This document shows, piece after piece, positions 54,301-62,825 of a DNA stretch of 64,000 nucleotides (its first letter is position 1; each line of letters opens with the position of its first letter). A program made the position numbers and the translations under genes. The notes beneath the pieces were generated by a model. That model was given only the letters and a program-made list of their open reading frames with translations. It ran no database searches and was not told the DNA's origin. This DNA is from Geitlerinema sp. BBD 1991-9. GTDB taxonomy: Bacteria; Cyanobacteriota; Cyanobacteriia; Cyanobacteriales; Geitlerinemataceae. The stretch is from positions 1 to 64,000 of the forward strand of contig LWRO01000026.1 in the NCBI GenBank assembly GCA_001657325.1, in the 5' to 3' direction.

Positions 54301-56112
54301 AAACTGCGAGCGCGAAAAATGGGGATTGAGGTCAAAGACCGTCATCTGCGCCATCTGTTCGCGACTGTAGCCGAGATTTTGGCAGACATCGCGGTTAACA
54401 TACTGAAATTGGAAGGTTTGAGCGTCAAACAGGTAAATTTCGTTGAAACAGGCTTCGAGAACGTCAAACAGTTGTATGCGTTCGGCGATTTCGGCTTGTC
54501 GTTGAACGACGCACCGTTCGACTCGCGCTTCCAGGGTGTTGTAGAGGGTTTGAAGCTCGCGTTCGGCGAGCTTTCGAGCGGTGATATCTTCGAGGGTGCC
54601 GAGAACGCCCAAGGCTTCGCCATTCTTCGCCAACAGGGGGACTTTGTTAATCCGAACCCAACGTAACCCGAGATCGGGCAGGGCGATAACCGTTTCGATG
54701 CCGAGTTGGGGACGGCCGGACGCCATGATTTCAAGATCCTCGGCGCGGTACAGGGGGGCTTCGTCTCGCCAACAACAGTTAAAATCGGTTTGCCCGATGA
54801 GGTCGTCAGGGGTTTGGAATCCCGCAGCGAGGGCGAGTTGGCGATTGCAGCCGAGAAAGCGACCGTTGCGGTCTTTCCAAAAGACGGCTTGGGGAATGGT
54901 TTCGAGAACGACGCGTAAAACCGTTTGGCTTTCCGGGTGCGATCGACCTGCGATGTTGCAGTCGGTCATCTCTCGCATCAAGGCGAGACCGGTCTCGATG
55001 GTGCCGTCTTCATCGCGCACGGGTGTAACGAATATGGAATAGGTTCGATCGAAACAGGACATTTCGTCCGAGACGGTTTCCCCATCTAAAGCCTGCTGGT
55101 AGAGCGGCTCGAGTGCGATGCAAGCGTCAGGAGACAGTGCTTCCCAAATCGTTCGACCTTCGAGATCCCGTACCGACCGCTCGCCTATCGTAACGTCCCG
55201 ACCGCCCACGGTTTGATAGCGTAAGTCTCGATCGAACAGTAGGACGAGATCTTCGGGAAAGCTATCGAGTACGTTGCGATATCGACGTTCGCTTTGGTGC
55301 AGGGCCGCATTGAGGTGGGCGTTTTGCCGTTCTAGGTCGCGATATTCTTCAGCGCGATCGAGGGCAATACTCAGGTGTGCGGCTAGCTCATCGAGGGTTT
55401 GTCGTTCCCAGCCTTGCCATTGGCGGGACTGAAAGTGTTGGACGGCGATCGACCCCCATCGGACACGAGGGTTGGCTGTGGACGTCCCCCGCCACAAGGG
55501 AAGGAGGATTTCGGCACCAACGTCATTTCGATCGTCATCGGTGAGTCGGGACTCAGCGACAACTTGCTCGGTTCCGTCAGCGTCGAGGCGGATGGCAACG
55601 GCTCGATCGACCTCCAGATGCTGCTGAATTTCGCGAACAGCTGTCTTTAAAAGATCTTCGAGGTTCGACGATTGGTAAATCCGCAGGGCGATTTCAGCCG
55701 CGAGATGCTGTGGGTTTGGGGTACGGTATCGATCGAGGTCAGAATTCGCATCCGAGGGGAACGGATCGTCCGACTGCTGGAAAGCGAGATGTTCCTCTTC
55801 GCCGTGGTGTTGAAGGCGGAGAACGGCTTGTACTGCGGGGCTGTCTTCTGCTAAAACGACAACCGGAACGGGCGTGGGTTGGAGTAACTGACGCAGTTGC
55901 CGCAGTTCGTCGATTTCGTCGTCATCGAGCTGACAGTCGTTGAGTACAATGGCCTTGGGGATGTCGTCCTGGCACTGGGTAATGACCTCTTCGTAAGACT
56001 CGCATTCGATCGAGCGGTAAACGGTTTCTTCGTCTCGAGCGAACCCGCTGCCCTTATCTGCACGGTGTTCTGTAAAACGATCGATGAGTAAAATTGTAAA
56101 CAGGCTAGTCAC
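51307..56112 (-). CDS. Multi-PAS hybrid histidine kinase
   Basis: About 1601 residues from GTG 56112 (MTSLFTILLIDRF); a TTG 44 codons upstream would extend it. Order: degenerate receiver-like domain (ILLIDRF...KAIVLNDCQLDDD), GAF domain (about 150-290, HLEVDRAVAIRLDADG), then about seven PAS/PAC modules, HisKA with phospho-acceptor His (SSMSHELRTPLNAILG, about 1204), HATPase (NLLSNAVKFTPEGG, GTGLGLSLVKRLAELHGG) and a C-terminal receiver (DSILIDVQMPGDDGL, Asp about 1517). No transmembrane helix; cytoplasmic. Its 3' end faces the WD40-STAND gene with 28 bp between. Ligands (redox, light, small molecules) are not predictable here. Confidence 0.92.
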   Translation of the reverse strand: MTSLFTILLIDRFTEHRADKGSGFARDEETVYRSIECESYEEVITQCQDDIPKAIVLNDCQLDDDEIDELRQLRQLLQPTPVPVVVLAEDSPAVQAVLRLQHHGEEEHLAFQQSDDPFPSDANSDLDRYRTPNPQHLAAEIALRIYQSSNLEDLLKTAVREIQQHLEVDRAVAIRLDADGTEQVVAESRLTDDDRNDVGAEILLPLWRGTSTANPRVRWGSIAVQHFQSRQWQGWERQTLDELAAHLSIALDRAEEYRDLERQNAHLNAALHQSERRYRNVLDSFPEDLVLLFDRDLRYQTVGGRDVTIGERSVRDLEGRTIWEALSPDACIALEPLYQQALDGETVSDEMSCFDRTYSIFVTPVRDEDGTIETGLALMREMTDCNIAGRSHPESQTVLRVVLETIPQAVFWKDRNGRFLGCNRQLALAAGFQTPDDLIGQTDFNCCWRDEAPLYRAEDLEIMASGRPQLGIETVIALPDLGLRWVRINKVPLLAKNGEALGVLGTLEDITARKLAERELQTLYNTLEARVERCVVQRQAEIAERIQLFDVLEACFNEIYLFDAQTFQFQYVNRDVCQNLGYSREQMAQMTVFDLNPHFSRSQFQTLIAPLIENRIPKLTFEAVYQRADGSQYPVEVRLQLVRQPEKSLFLAVVLDLSDRKATENALRQSQARYAMATRAARVGIWEWNVQTGEFYLDPNLKALLGYDDSEIANDLETWVQYVYEEDREAVIAAAQDCLTGRTDRYVFEHRMVHKDGSLRWIHVRGRVLHDEDGRALRMVGTDTEITDRKRAEMALQASQGQLQRIAANAPGAIFQFACYPDGAQRFTYFSNRSRDLLELEPEAICRDARTLLDLIHPDDFATLETSIETSAREGTRWHWEGRFLTPSGRLRWMQGMSEPERQADGSILWDGLLFDVTERKQAAAELLQNRDLREAIFNESADALFLVDPDSLLTVDCNRRAVELFEARSKSGLVGMEWQMLQRHQFTPSQLQSIVDELETQGYWSSELQYVTKNDRIFWGHLAAKPIEVAGYRLNLVRVTDISALKTVEEQLRKSEAHLLAAQRIARLGSWEYNVTTNAITWSAEVFRIFGRDPHASTPTLEELLQDTDPDDRNRLVTEFERAVAERQAFEIEGRFRREDGSSGHLSARGEPLFSPDGEFLGFLGTALDITERKQFEEALQRTNAELADATRLKDEFLSSMSHELRTPLNAILGIAEGLREAVYGDLDDRVQSALAIVERSGWQLLALIDDILNLSKIEAGRLELEVTPLSIVYLCESSLSFVRQMATQKDIHLECQVNEDIDRIDVDERQMRQILVNLLSNAVKFTPEGGTVGLTVWLETRSAPRRDAEHPEFVERPYIAFAVRDSGIGIAPEDRRKLFAPFVQLDSRLSRQYAGTGLGLSLVKRLAELHGGWVEVDSQSGQGSCFTVWIPARMSALTPETTSIDRRQIERDEIDRPRPRSIPSPDSPLILIAENHDATRKMLASFLNTRGYRTISAVTGSEAARQAQAQCPDSILIDVQMPGDDGLEAIARLRTEMDCMAVPIVALTVSAKEGDRCRAVGADATLTKPVCLQALVQTIERLLAAHPRTKVRDDLPHND

Positions 56113-56604
56113 AGTGTCGTGAAATCGCTTGAAGTCGCACCAAAAACTACAAATTTTGTCGCTCGGACCGCTCTCCCGGGAACTTTGGGAAATATCGTAC
56201 CTTGCAGTCGAGTTGTCTTGCTGTTTGTCATCGATAACCCTCAATCGAGGTCACGTTGACACTCCCCACTGCTTTCTGTGATAGCACGTTTAAAATATAT
56301 TTGCGATAGTGTTTTAGGAAGTTTGGACGGAGTAGCGTTCGGAGAGAGTCAATCAAATCCACTATCCTTGAATCCATTTTTATTGGTTTGAATTGAGGAT
56401 CGAGCGTGAATAAAAAGCAAAAGTTGGAGAACGGTCGAGATGGTTTAATTTTTTGTGGGATCGCACAGTTGAAGATAATATCAAATTTGTTTATTCGAGG
56501 CTATTAGATGTCAGAGAATAAGCAAAAAATATCTAAAAAGGATTCTTGTAGGTTCAAAAAACGAGCTAAAGTATGCAATTTTGTGTCAGATTGGCACCCG
56601 TTTT
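56113..56604. other. Non-coding region upstream of the histidine kinase
   Basis: About 490 bp. AT-rich from 56280 on; presumably carries the kinase promoter. No supported gene or hairpin. Confidence 0.4.
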
Positions 56605-56693
56605 ATACCATTTTTAAAAATTCATGCCATAGATGTCTGTAGGGGCGAACGGTGTTCGCCCCAGTTCAGCCGAAGATCTCTAGCAGGATTATC
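56605..56693 (+). repeat. Dispersed repeat family A, copy 3
   Basis: Shares ataccatttttaaaaattc and the whole body with the copy at 18213. The internal hairpin GGGGCGAAC-ggt-GTTCGCCCC is perfect here (9 bp, 3-nt loop). The right terminal repeat AAATGGTAT has been lost: the sequence diverges after gcaggattatc. Confidence 0.75.
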
Positions 56694-56934
56694 ATTACCT
56701 CAATTTCAACAGGATCGTTTTTTTTAACGAGAAAAATTCATCTATGTTTGCTTCTTGCACGTTTACTTTTAACGAGCAGATTTTGACAAGCGAAAGCAAT
56801 TCAGTCAACCCCGTTAATCCCAAACATTCAGAATCGCATCGACGGTGTTGGCGATCTCGAATGAATTCCTAATAACAACAATTCTTGTTTTGCTTTAATG
56901 TCTTCTTGGAGTTGCTTACTTCGTTATATCTGAA

Positions 56935-57054
56935 ATGGAAAAAGTTATGGGCAAGGTTCGATCGAATATGAAACGCTTGATGTATCTCCTCCTCGCTATC
57001 GGTTTAGCATGGCTGTGGGTTGCGCTGACCCCTATCCCAACGGCGATGGGATAA
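56935..57054 (+). CDS. Possible single-helix small membrane protein
   Basis: 39 residues, MEKVMGKVRSNMKRLMYLLL..., with one hydrophobic segment (about 15-32) and a short PIPTAMG tail. Basic N-terminus and single helix resemble small cyanobacterial membrane proteins, but I recognise no family and see no ribosome site. It overlaps the last 23 nt of the convergent nuclease gene. An internal ATG (residue 12) could also initiate. Confidence 0.3.
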   Translation: MEKVMGKVRSNMKRLMYLLLAIGLAWLWVALTPIPTAMG

Positions 57055-58534
57055 CAGACGGAGACAGTGAAGCGTCGTAGAGCGGCTTTAAAAACTGCAC
57101 CAACCAATTTTTTAAGTCGTAAGTCGCGCGGCAATCGTCCTCGTTATAACGAACGATCGCATCGAGATAGCGTCGATCTCCCGTATCGAGCCATTGATTG
57201 TACCAACAGATACATTGAGCGCCGTTGGCGTTGCGATCTCGCCAATCAAACCCCACCCATCGCGCGATCGGTTTGAGGGCGTAACTTTCTACCGGTAAAA
57301 CCACCGTTTGCGTGACCCACCAATGCACGTCAACACATCGATCGAGGACGGGTTTCCAGCGATGAGAGGGCGTGCGGTATAGTTTCGCCAACCGCTGAAC
57401 GGTTTTCACTTCGTAGTCGCAAAAATGATAAATGGGTGCGTCGGGATACGCCCACAACAAATCGAGAAATTCCTGCCAAATCTTCCCTTCCTCTCCCGGT
57501 GTTTCGGCGAGAAATGCGAAATACTGTTGCGTTCCGGTCACCCGATCGATCGCCAAAGCACCCAACAGAAAATCCAAATCGAGATCGGGTTCGGCTTCAA
57601 TGTCGAAGTGAATTTCTACCGAGGCTTCGGGAACGTCGAACCAACGATGACTGTACTCTCGAACCAATCGATCGATCTCTGGTAACTTGGGAATCGCCTG
57701 TTGTGAGAAGGCGGCCTTCGCCTGTTGTGAAAGCTGCTCTCCCACTTCCCCGCCAAACGCCCCTTTCAACTGCGACAAGCTCGACTGAGCTAGGGCTTCT
57801 AAGGTTTCGATTCCCATCGATCGTAACTGTTCGTAACGGTTGGGGGTGACACCGGGGACTAACGAAAGGTGATGTTGCTGTTCGGCGATGGCGTGGCAGG
57901 AGCTGTACCAATGACATAAATTGCACTTCTGTCGCGACAAAAATAAGTCTGGAGTCCGGTGGTGGCGCAACGTGGCAATGCAGTCGTGAAGGATACGATG
58001 CATTTCCGGAACCCGTTTGTCGAAGTCCACTAGATGTGGCTGTCGTCCCCGCAACAGCAGCCAAGCCGTTGGCGGCCAGATCCCTTGAACTAACGACAGC
58101 ACTAAGCCGTCAAACGCACTGACAATTTGATAGTCCAATTTGGGGCGTTTGCCGAATTTAATTTCTTTCGGGACGTAATACCAACTGCCCAATGCCGAAG
58201 ATCCCGTTTCGCGAACGAGTAAATCCGGTTGGCATATCAACGTTATACCTGGAAGCCACGATGCGGACAACACGCCACCGTAGATACATTCAACACCCTG
58301 TTCCATCAATTCCAGAGTCGCTTCCGTACCGCCGAGCCAGTCGTCCGGGCGCCATTTCGGTTGATGGTAGTCGTACTGCGTCAGTTCGATTTGACGGTGA
58401 GCGTGGCTGTCCTGACGGAGTTTGATTAAAAAATCGTCGAGGGGATCTTTCTGGCGGGGATTGCCAAAGACATCGAGAAACGCTCGTCGATCGCAGCGTT
58501 GGTAGTACAGCAATAATTCGGCGCTAACCAGCAT
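57032..58534 (-). CDS. TM0106-family RecB-like putative nuclease
   Basis: 500 residues. N-terminal RecB/Cas4-type PD-(D/E)XK region starting SAELLLYYQRCDRRAFLDVFG, with ICQPDLLVRE and WYYVPKEIKFGKRPK supplying the catalytic Asp, Glu and Lys; cysteines in SRQKCNLCHWYSSCHAIAE suggest a [4Fe-4S] or Zn cluster. A helix-hairpin-helix-like part (LVPGVTPNRYEQLRSMGIETLEALAQ) follows. The C-terminal half has an RNase H-like exonuclease fold (VEIHFDIEAEPDLD...IYHFCDYEV...YNEDDCRATYDLKNWL). Function is unproven; DNA repair is the usual guess. Confidence 0.87.
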   Translation of the reverse strand: MLVSAELLLYYQRCDRRAFLDVFGNPRQKDPLDDFLIKLRQDSHAHRQIELTQYDYHQPKWRPDDWLGGTEATLELMEQGVECIYGGVLSASWLPGITLICQPDLLVRETGSSALGSWYYVPKEIKFGKRPKLDYQIVSAFDGLVLSLVQGIWPPTAWLLLRGRQPHLVDFDKRVPEMHRILHDCIATLRHHRTPDLFLSRQKCNLCHWYSSCHAIAEQQHHLSLVPGVTPNRYEQLRSMGIETLEALAQSSLSQLKGAFGGEVGEQLSQQAKAAFSQQAIPKLPEIDRLVREYSHRWFDVPEASVEIHFDIEAEPDLDLDFLLGALAIDRVTGTQQYFAFLAETPGEEGKIWQEFLDLLWAYPDAPIYHFCDYEVKTVQRLAKLYRTPSHRWKPVLDRCVDVHWWVTQTVVLPVESYALKPIARWVGFDWRDRNANGAQCICWYNQWLDTGDRRYLDAIVRYNEDDCRATYDLKNWLVQFLKPLYDASLSPSVIPSPLG

Positions 58535-58649
58535 AGCTTACGAACGATACAGCGAGATCGAGTCCCACAAAGCTCTCCTCGAAACAATTTCATTGTACCT
58601 GTTGGGGTGTTGAGGTGATGGGGCGAGTTTGGAAATCGATCTCAGTTGT

Positions 58650-60032
58650 CTATTGAAACAGGTCAGCGAGTTCCTCGTCTGTATTGTCGTCTTCAGAAAA
58701 ACCGGGTGTGAGTTCGTCGTACTTAATCCGTGCGAACACCCGGTAATCCTCCGATCGATCTTCGCAGTCGTCACTTTTCGATGCAACTTTGACAAGACTG
58801 TACTCGACGTTTTCAGCGTGAATGGCAAAGATAATTTTAAACAGCTCGAAGAAATGAACGACCCACTCGCATTCGTCTTCGGCTAAATGCTCGTAATAGC
58901 GGATGAGCTGAGCGATGCGGGTTTCGAGGTGAACGCGCGAGTGGGGACTGGCGAGAACGAGCTTGAGCAAAATGACGACGAGCGCTAGAGGGTTGCCAAA
59001 GGACAACATCCAAATAAAGACGGGAGACGGCTCGAAAGCGTTTTCCGCGGTTAGGGTATCGATGGCACGGTTACAGGTTCGCAGGCGTAAGGCTTCGTCT
59101 ACTCCCTCGTGGTGTTTGTCGGGATACAAACTATCGAGACGCTCGGACAAACGCAGTTTCAAAGTTTGCGCCAGTTCTTTGTCAGTCCACGAAAAGACCA
59201 GATATTTTTGCAAACTGCGCTTGAAGTGACGATAGTTTTGGTTCTCTGTTTGACGCAGAAATACGTTCGCGAGGTGTTGGTAGCTGAAATTACCCCGACG
59301 CGCGACAATCGTTTTGACGATGCGGAGAACCTCCTCTCCGAAAATACTCGGGTTGGGATACTGCTTGTCGTCGTACCCCACCATCTGCGATCGGGTGATG
59401 TACATGGCGAGGTCGCGTTTGAAGCGGTCTTTGAGGCGTTGGGAGACCACACGCGCAACCTCTCGCTGCTCGACGGGATTATCGGGGTTGGAATATTGGG
59501 GAACGAGCAGGTAAGCGGTGTATCGATCGCTCCATTTGGCGGGTTTGGACGAGTCGGCTTCCACTTCGTACTTTGTGGAAAAGACTTTTAAATCTTGATA
59601 CTCTCGTCCCTCCACGAACAGCCGCAGCCAGGCTCGCACTCGCTGTAACCCCGGAGACAGCGTCCTCTGGTGAATGGAGGAGTCTTGAAACAGGTGAATC
59701 AATTGGGGGATGAACTTATACTGACGGTTCGCTTCCCAGTTGTTGAAGAGAATATAACAGGAACGTTTGACCGTGGAGCGAAAATGGTTTTCCTGGTTGG
59801 TGAGAACAATGTCTTCGAGGGACTTAAAGACTTCCAGGTTTTTGGCGCTCTCGTAATCGATGAACAGGCTGCGGAATTCACTCAGGACATCTTCAGGCGG
59901 CCAGGCTCGCACGATTTCGAGCAGGTAGTTGTAGATAATCTCTTGGGTTTGCTCGAGCAGTCGCTCGTCAGGTCGGTTGGTAGCTTTAAAAGGGGTTTGG
60001 CTTCGATCGATCTGGTGCTTGTTTTGAAACAT
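58650..60032 (-). CDS. Protein of unknown function (460 aa)
   Basis: A soluble, mostly helical, charged protein. Blocks that look conserved: YNYLLEIVRAWPPEDVLSEFRSLFIDYES near the N-terminus, SCYILFNNWEANRQYKFIPQLIHLF, YEVEADSSKPAKWSDRYTAYLLVPQYSN, and VVHFFELFKIIFAIHAENVEYSLVKVASKS near the end; the C-terminus is acidic. No P-loop, nuclease, membrane helix or Cys cluster. It resembles large hypothetical proteins conserved in cyanobacteria, but no function is known to me. The start is at ATG 60032, 186 bp from the prs stop. Confidence 0.75.
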   Translation of the reverse strand: MFQNKHQIDRSQTPFKATNRPDERLLEQTQEIIYNYLLEIVRAWPPEDVLSEFRSLFIDYESAKNLEVFKSLEDIVLTNQENHFRSTVKRSCYILFNNWEANRQYKFIPQLIHLFQDSSIHQRTLSPGLQRVRAWLRLFVEGREYQDLKVFSTKYEVEADSSKPAKWSDRYTAYLLVPQYSNPDNPVEQREVARVVSQRLKDRFKRDLAMYITRSQMVGYDDKQYPNPSIFGEEVLRIVKTIVARRGNFSYQHLANVFLRQTENQNYRHFKRSLQKYLVFSWTDKELAQTLKLRLSERLDSLYPDKHHEGVDEALRLRTCNRAIDTLTAENAFEPSPVFIWMLSFGNPLALVVILLKLVLASPHSRVHLETRIAQLIRYYEHLAEDECEWVVHFFELFKIIFAIHAENVEYSLVKVASKSDDCEDRSEDYRVFARIKYDELTPGFSEDDNTDEELADLFQ

Positions 60033-60169
60033 GGTGTCTGTCCCCGACTACTCGTCAAATTCCCTCGCTATTTGTAGCGTAACTCACGTTGGGTTTTGGA
60101 GCGACCGATCGAAAAACGCTCTTTCATGGTGAAAATCGAATTTGATATTGATAAGAAACCAATATAACG

Positions 60170-60199
60170 GAAACGAGGGTCGTTTTCGACCCTCGTTTC
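60170..60199 (-). terminator. Terminator hairpin behind prs
   Basis: 13-bp perfect stem GAAACGAGGGTCG / CGACCCTCGTTTC with a TTTT loop, 18 bp past the prs stop codon. The flanking T-run is weak. Confidence 0.7.
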
Positions 60200-60217
60200 G
60201 TTTGTTATTGGGTAAAC

Positions 60218-61228
60218 CTATCGGAACATGCTACTGACGGAACTATCTTCGTGAATCCGCCAGATTGTTTCACCAATGACGTTGGCGACTGATAACACGG
60301 TCAGTTGCTCGAACTGTCGGTCTGCGGGAATCGGAATCGTGTTGGTGACGATGACTTCCTCGAACACACCGCTCGATAGCCGTTCGACAGCTGGCGGTGA
60401 GAAGATTGCATGGGTCGCACAGGCGTACACTTGACGCGCACCTTCCTGACGCAGTAGGCGAGCGCCTTCGCTGATGGTACCGCCCGTGTCGATCATATCA
60501 TCGACGAGGATAGCTGTTTTACCTCGCACGTCTCCAATGACGTTGAGCACTTCAGCGACGTTGTGGGCCTGGCGGCGTTTGTCCACGATCGCCAACGGCG
60601 CGTCGTTAAGTTTTTTCGCAAAGGCGCGCGCGCGCGCGACTCCCCCGACATCGGGAGAAACAACAACAATATCGGAGAGCTTTTGACTCGCGATGTACTC
60701 GAGTAACACGGGCGAGGCATAGACGTGATCGAAGGGGATATCGAAGTAACCCTGAATTTGTGCGGAGTGCAAATCCATCGCCAGGACGCGATTGGCACCG
60801 GCTTCGGTAATCAGGTTGGCCACGAGCTTCGCTGCAATGGATTCTCGTCCGGCGGTTTTTCGATCGGCTCGGGCATAACCGTAATATGGAAGTACGGCTG
60901 TAATTTGCCGAGCTGATGCGCGACGACACGCATCGATCATAATGAGCAGTTCCATCAGTTGGTCGTTAACTGGATGGCAAACGGGTTGAATTAGGTAAAC
61001 ATCGCAGCCCCGGATGGATTCTTGGATCTGAACGTAAAGTTCTCCGTCTGCGAAGCGCTTGCGAACCATCGGACCGAGATCGATGCCGAGGTATCGTGCG
61101 ACTTCTTGAGCGAGAGAAATGTTGGCAGATCCAGAAAACAGTCTTAGTCGATTGTTATCGACGACAGATAGTAAAGATGGCTGAAGCGATAGAGTTGCAG
61201 AACGACTCACAGCAAACCCTCGACGCAC
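60218..61228 (-). CDS. prs: Ribose-phosphate pyrophosphokinase (PRPP synthetase)
   Basis: Makes PRPP from ribose 5-phosphate and ATP for nucleotide, His and Trp synthesis. 336 residues. ATP- and metal-binding features: RKRFADGELYVQIQESIRG, YYGYARADRKTAGRESIAAK, the MDLHSAQIQGYFDIPFDH metal/PRPP segment, SPDVGGVARARAFAKKL, and the PRPP loop AILVDDMIDTGGTI. The start is GTG 61228; the first about 25 residues are an N-terminal extension common in cyanobacteria, so a GTG at residue 7 is also possible. A gc-rich alternating run (gcgcgcgcg, 60626-60640) lies within the flexible-loop region. Confidence 0.95.
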   Translation of the reverse strand: MRRGFAVSRSATLSLQPSLLSVVDNNRLRLFSGSANISLAQEVARYLGIDLGPMVRKRFADGELYVQIQESIRGCDVYLIQPVCHPVNDQLMELLIMIDACRRASARQITAVLPYYGYARADRKTAGRESIAAKLVANLITEAGANRVLAMDLHSAQIQGYFDIPFDHVYASPVLLEYIASQKLSDIVVVSPDVGGVARARAFAKKLNDAPLAIVDKRRQAHNVAEVLNVIGDVRGKTAILVDDMIDTGGTISEGARLLRQEGARQVYACATHAIFSPPAVERLSSGVFEEVIVTNTIPIPADRQFEQLTVLSVANVIGETIWRIHEDSSVSSMFR

Positions 61229-61444
61229 GTTAGGTTATGTTAAAGCAATATTATCATTTCCGATCCACTGGTGCGGAGAAAATTAATATTAAAATCAATA
61301 TCGGAGGTCTGACAACATCGATAAAGAATGCTGGAAACGAAGAGTTCGTCAAGGTTTTCAGTTTTGTCTTACGATGGAATCGCCTCGATCGATCTTCGGT
61401 TTCGACCCACAAATTTGCGTGAAAATACTCAAAGGAAAATTGTT

Positions 61445-61903
61445 ATGAGTCTCAAAGATCGCATTACTGAAGATATCAAAGCTGCCATGAAAGCGAAGGA
61501 TAAAGTTCGCTTAGAAACGGTTCGCAGCATCAAAAAGGCAATTTTGGAAAAAGAAGTCAGCGTGCGTCCACAAGGTCAGGAAGAACTGACGGAAGCACAA
61601 GAAATCGAGCTGCTATCACAATTGGCGAAGCAGCGTCGCGACTCGATCGAACAGTATAAAGCAGCGAGTCGCGACGATCTAGCGGATAAGGAATCGAAAG
61701 AGCTGGAAATTCTGGAGGAATATCTCCCGCAGCAGCTTTCGGATGCGGAAATTGAAGCGGCTGTGGAAGCTGCGATCGCTAAGGTTGGTGCGAGTTCGCC
61801 GAAGGATATGGGAAAAGTGATGGGCCCGCTGATGCAGCAGATGAAGGGACGTGCAGACGGGAAGAAGGTTCAGGAAATGGTTAAGGCCAAATTGAGCGGC
61901 TAG
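61445..61903 (+). CDS. GatB/YqeY domain protein
   Basis: 152 residues. The YqeY fold is clear: MSLKDRITEDIKAAMKAKDK, RLETVRSIKKAILEKE, LAKQRRDSIEQYKAASRDDLADKE, EILEEYLPQQLSDAEIEAAV and the terminal GADGKKVQEMVKAKL-type helix. The domain resembles the tRNA-binding tail of GatB; the function of stand-alone YqeY is unknown. ATG 61445 has AAAGGAAAA about 5-13 nt upstream; the longer frame to 61328 is rejected because the added part is not family-like. Confidence 0.9.
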   Translation: MSLKDRITEDIKAAMKAKDKVRLETVRSIKKAILEKEVSVRPQGQEELTEAQEIELLSQLAKQRRDSIEQYKAASRDDLADKESKELEILEEYLPQQLSDAEIEAAVEAAIAKVGASSPKDMGKVMGPLMQQMKGRADGKKVQEMVKAKLSG

Positions 61904-62825
61904 TTTCCTCTTGGGATCGAGGGGGGGGGAGTTTGTTCGCAAGGCGACATGTTGAACCCGCCTCAGAGTGAAGACTTCGAGGTCTCCCCCAAAATAAACC
62001 TTACAGCTTCCGGTTCGAGCCTCTTCTCCCTCCTTCACCCAATCTCGATCGATCTACAGTTTCGATCGTGGCAAAGTCTCGAGAGGGTAAAGTTCGTTAG
62101 ATGTTTCTCGAGACAAGGTTTTAGGGTGATTCTAGTTCATATCAAAGAATTCATGCGATCGTTATGCTGTTTTTTTTGAGCTTTTGATACATGATCAAGC
62201 ATCATGTTTTTCTCAGGCAAAAATCACTGGCTCTCACACAAAAAACAAAACATTTTGAAGTCTATGTTTTATTTTAAAGCTGTTCTGCATCTTTTTTATT
62301 GCAAAATCTTAGAAACAATTTAAGTACAATCGTTGATATTGCAGAAATTCTATTGTCAAAATTTTACATTGATATTTTACAGGAAATCATTCTAGATTCA
62401 ATTATGGTGGTTCCTGAAATCACGAGTGACGCACAGAAAAAGGCTTGCCACGCATCAATCAAAATGTATTGCATGGTTTCAGAAACTGCCATAAAACACA
62501 AAATTGGCTTTTTTTAAGCCAATTTTGTAAATACAAAAAATAAAACATTGCATTTTTAAAATCCGATTTTAAAACACCTAAATCTCAATTCTATAAAAAA
62601 ATTAGATCGAATATTTTTATCAGAAAATCTTTTGTTTTTAATAATCAAGAAAACGAAGCAATGGTTTTCATGAAGCACTTTCTGAAGATTTCGATCTCTC
62701 GAGTACTAAGTCAAAAATCAGGCTTGCTTTCTCAAATTTTAAAAACAACGTTTTTAGATTCGTCTTACAATGAATACGAATAGACTCAATCACTTTTTCG
62801 TGGCATTCATACCATATTTATATCT
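61904..62825. other. Long AT-rich intergenic region
   Basis: 922 bp. It has a run of Gs (61921-61930), a hairpin at 62498-62528, and otherwise AT-rich sequence with poor coding character. A 72-codon frame at 62299-62517 lacks any recognisable feature. The final about 100 bp should hold the promoter of the GH3 gene. Confidence 0.45.
62498..62528. terminator. Hairpin, possible terminator
   Basis: 13-bp stem ACAAAATTGGCTT / AAGCCAATTTTGT with a T5 loop. No gene lies directly upstream on either strand. Confidence 0.5.

Noticed and set aside
58650-60032. DGR reverse transcriptase
   Set aside because: The 460-aa protein has no YxDD-type motif or RT blocks; no other frame in the window looks like an RT.
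62299-62517. 72-aa gene in the AT-rich gap before the GH3 gene
   Set aside because: Poor coding character, no recognisable feature, and its 3' end forms a hairpin.
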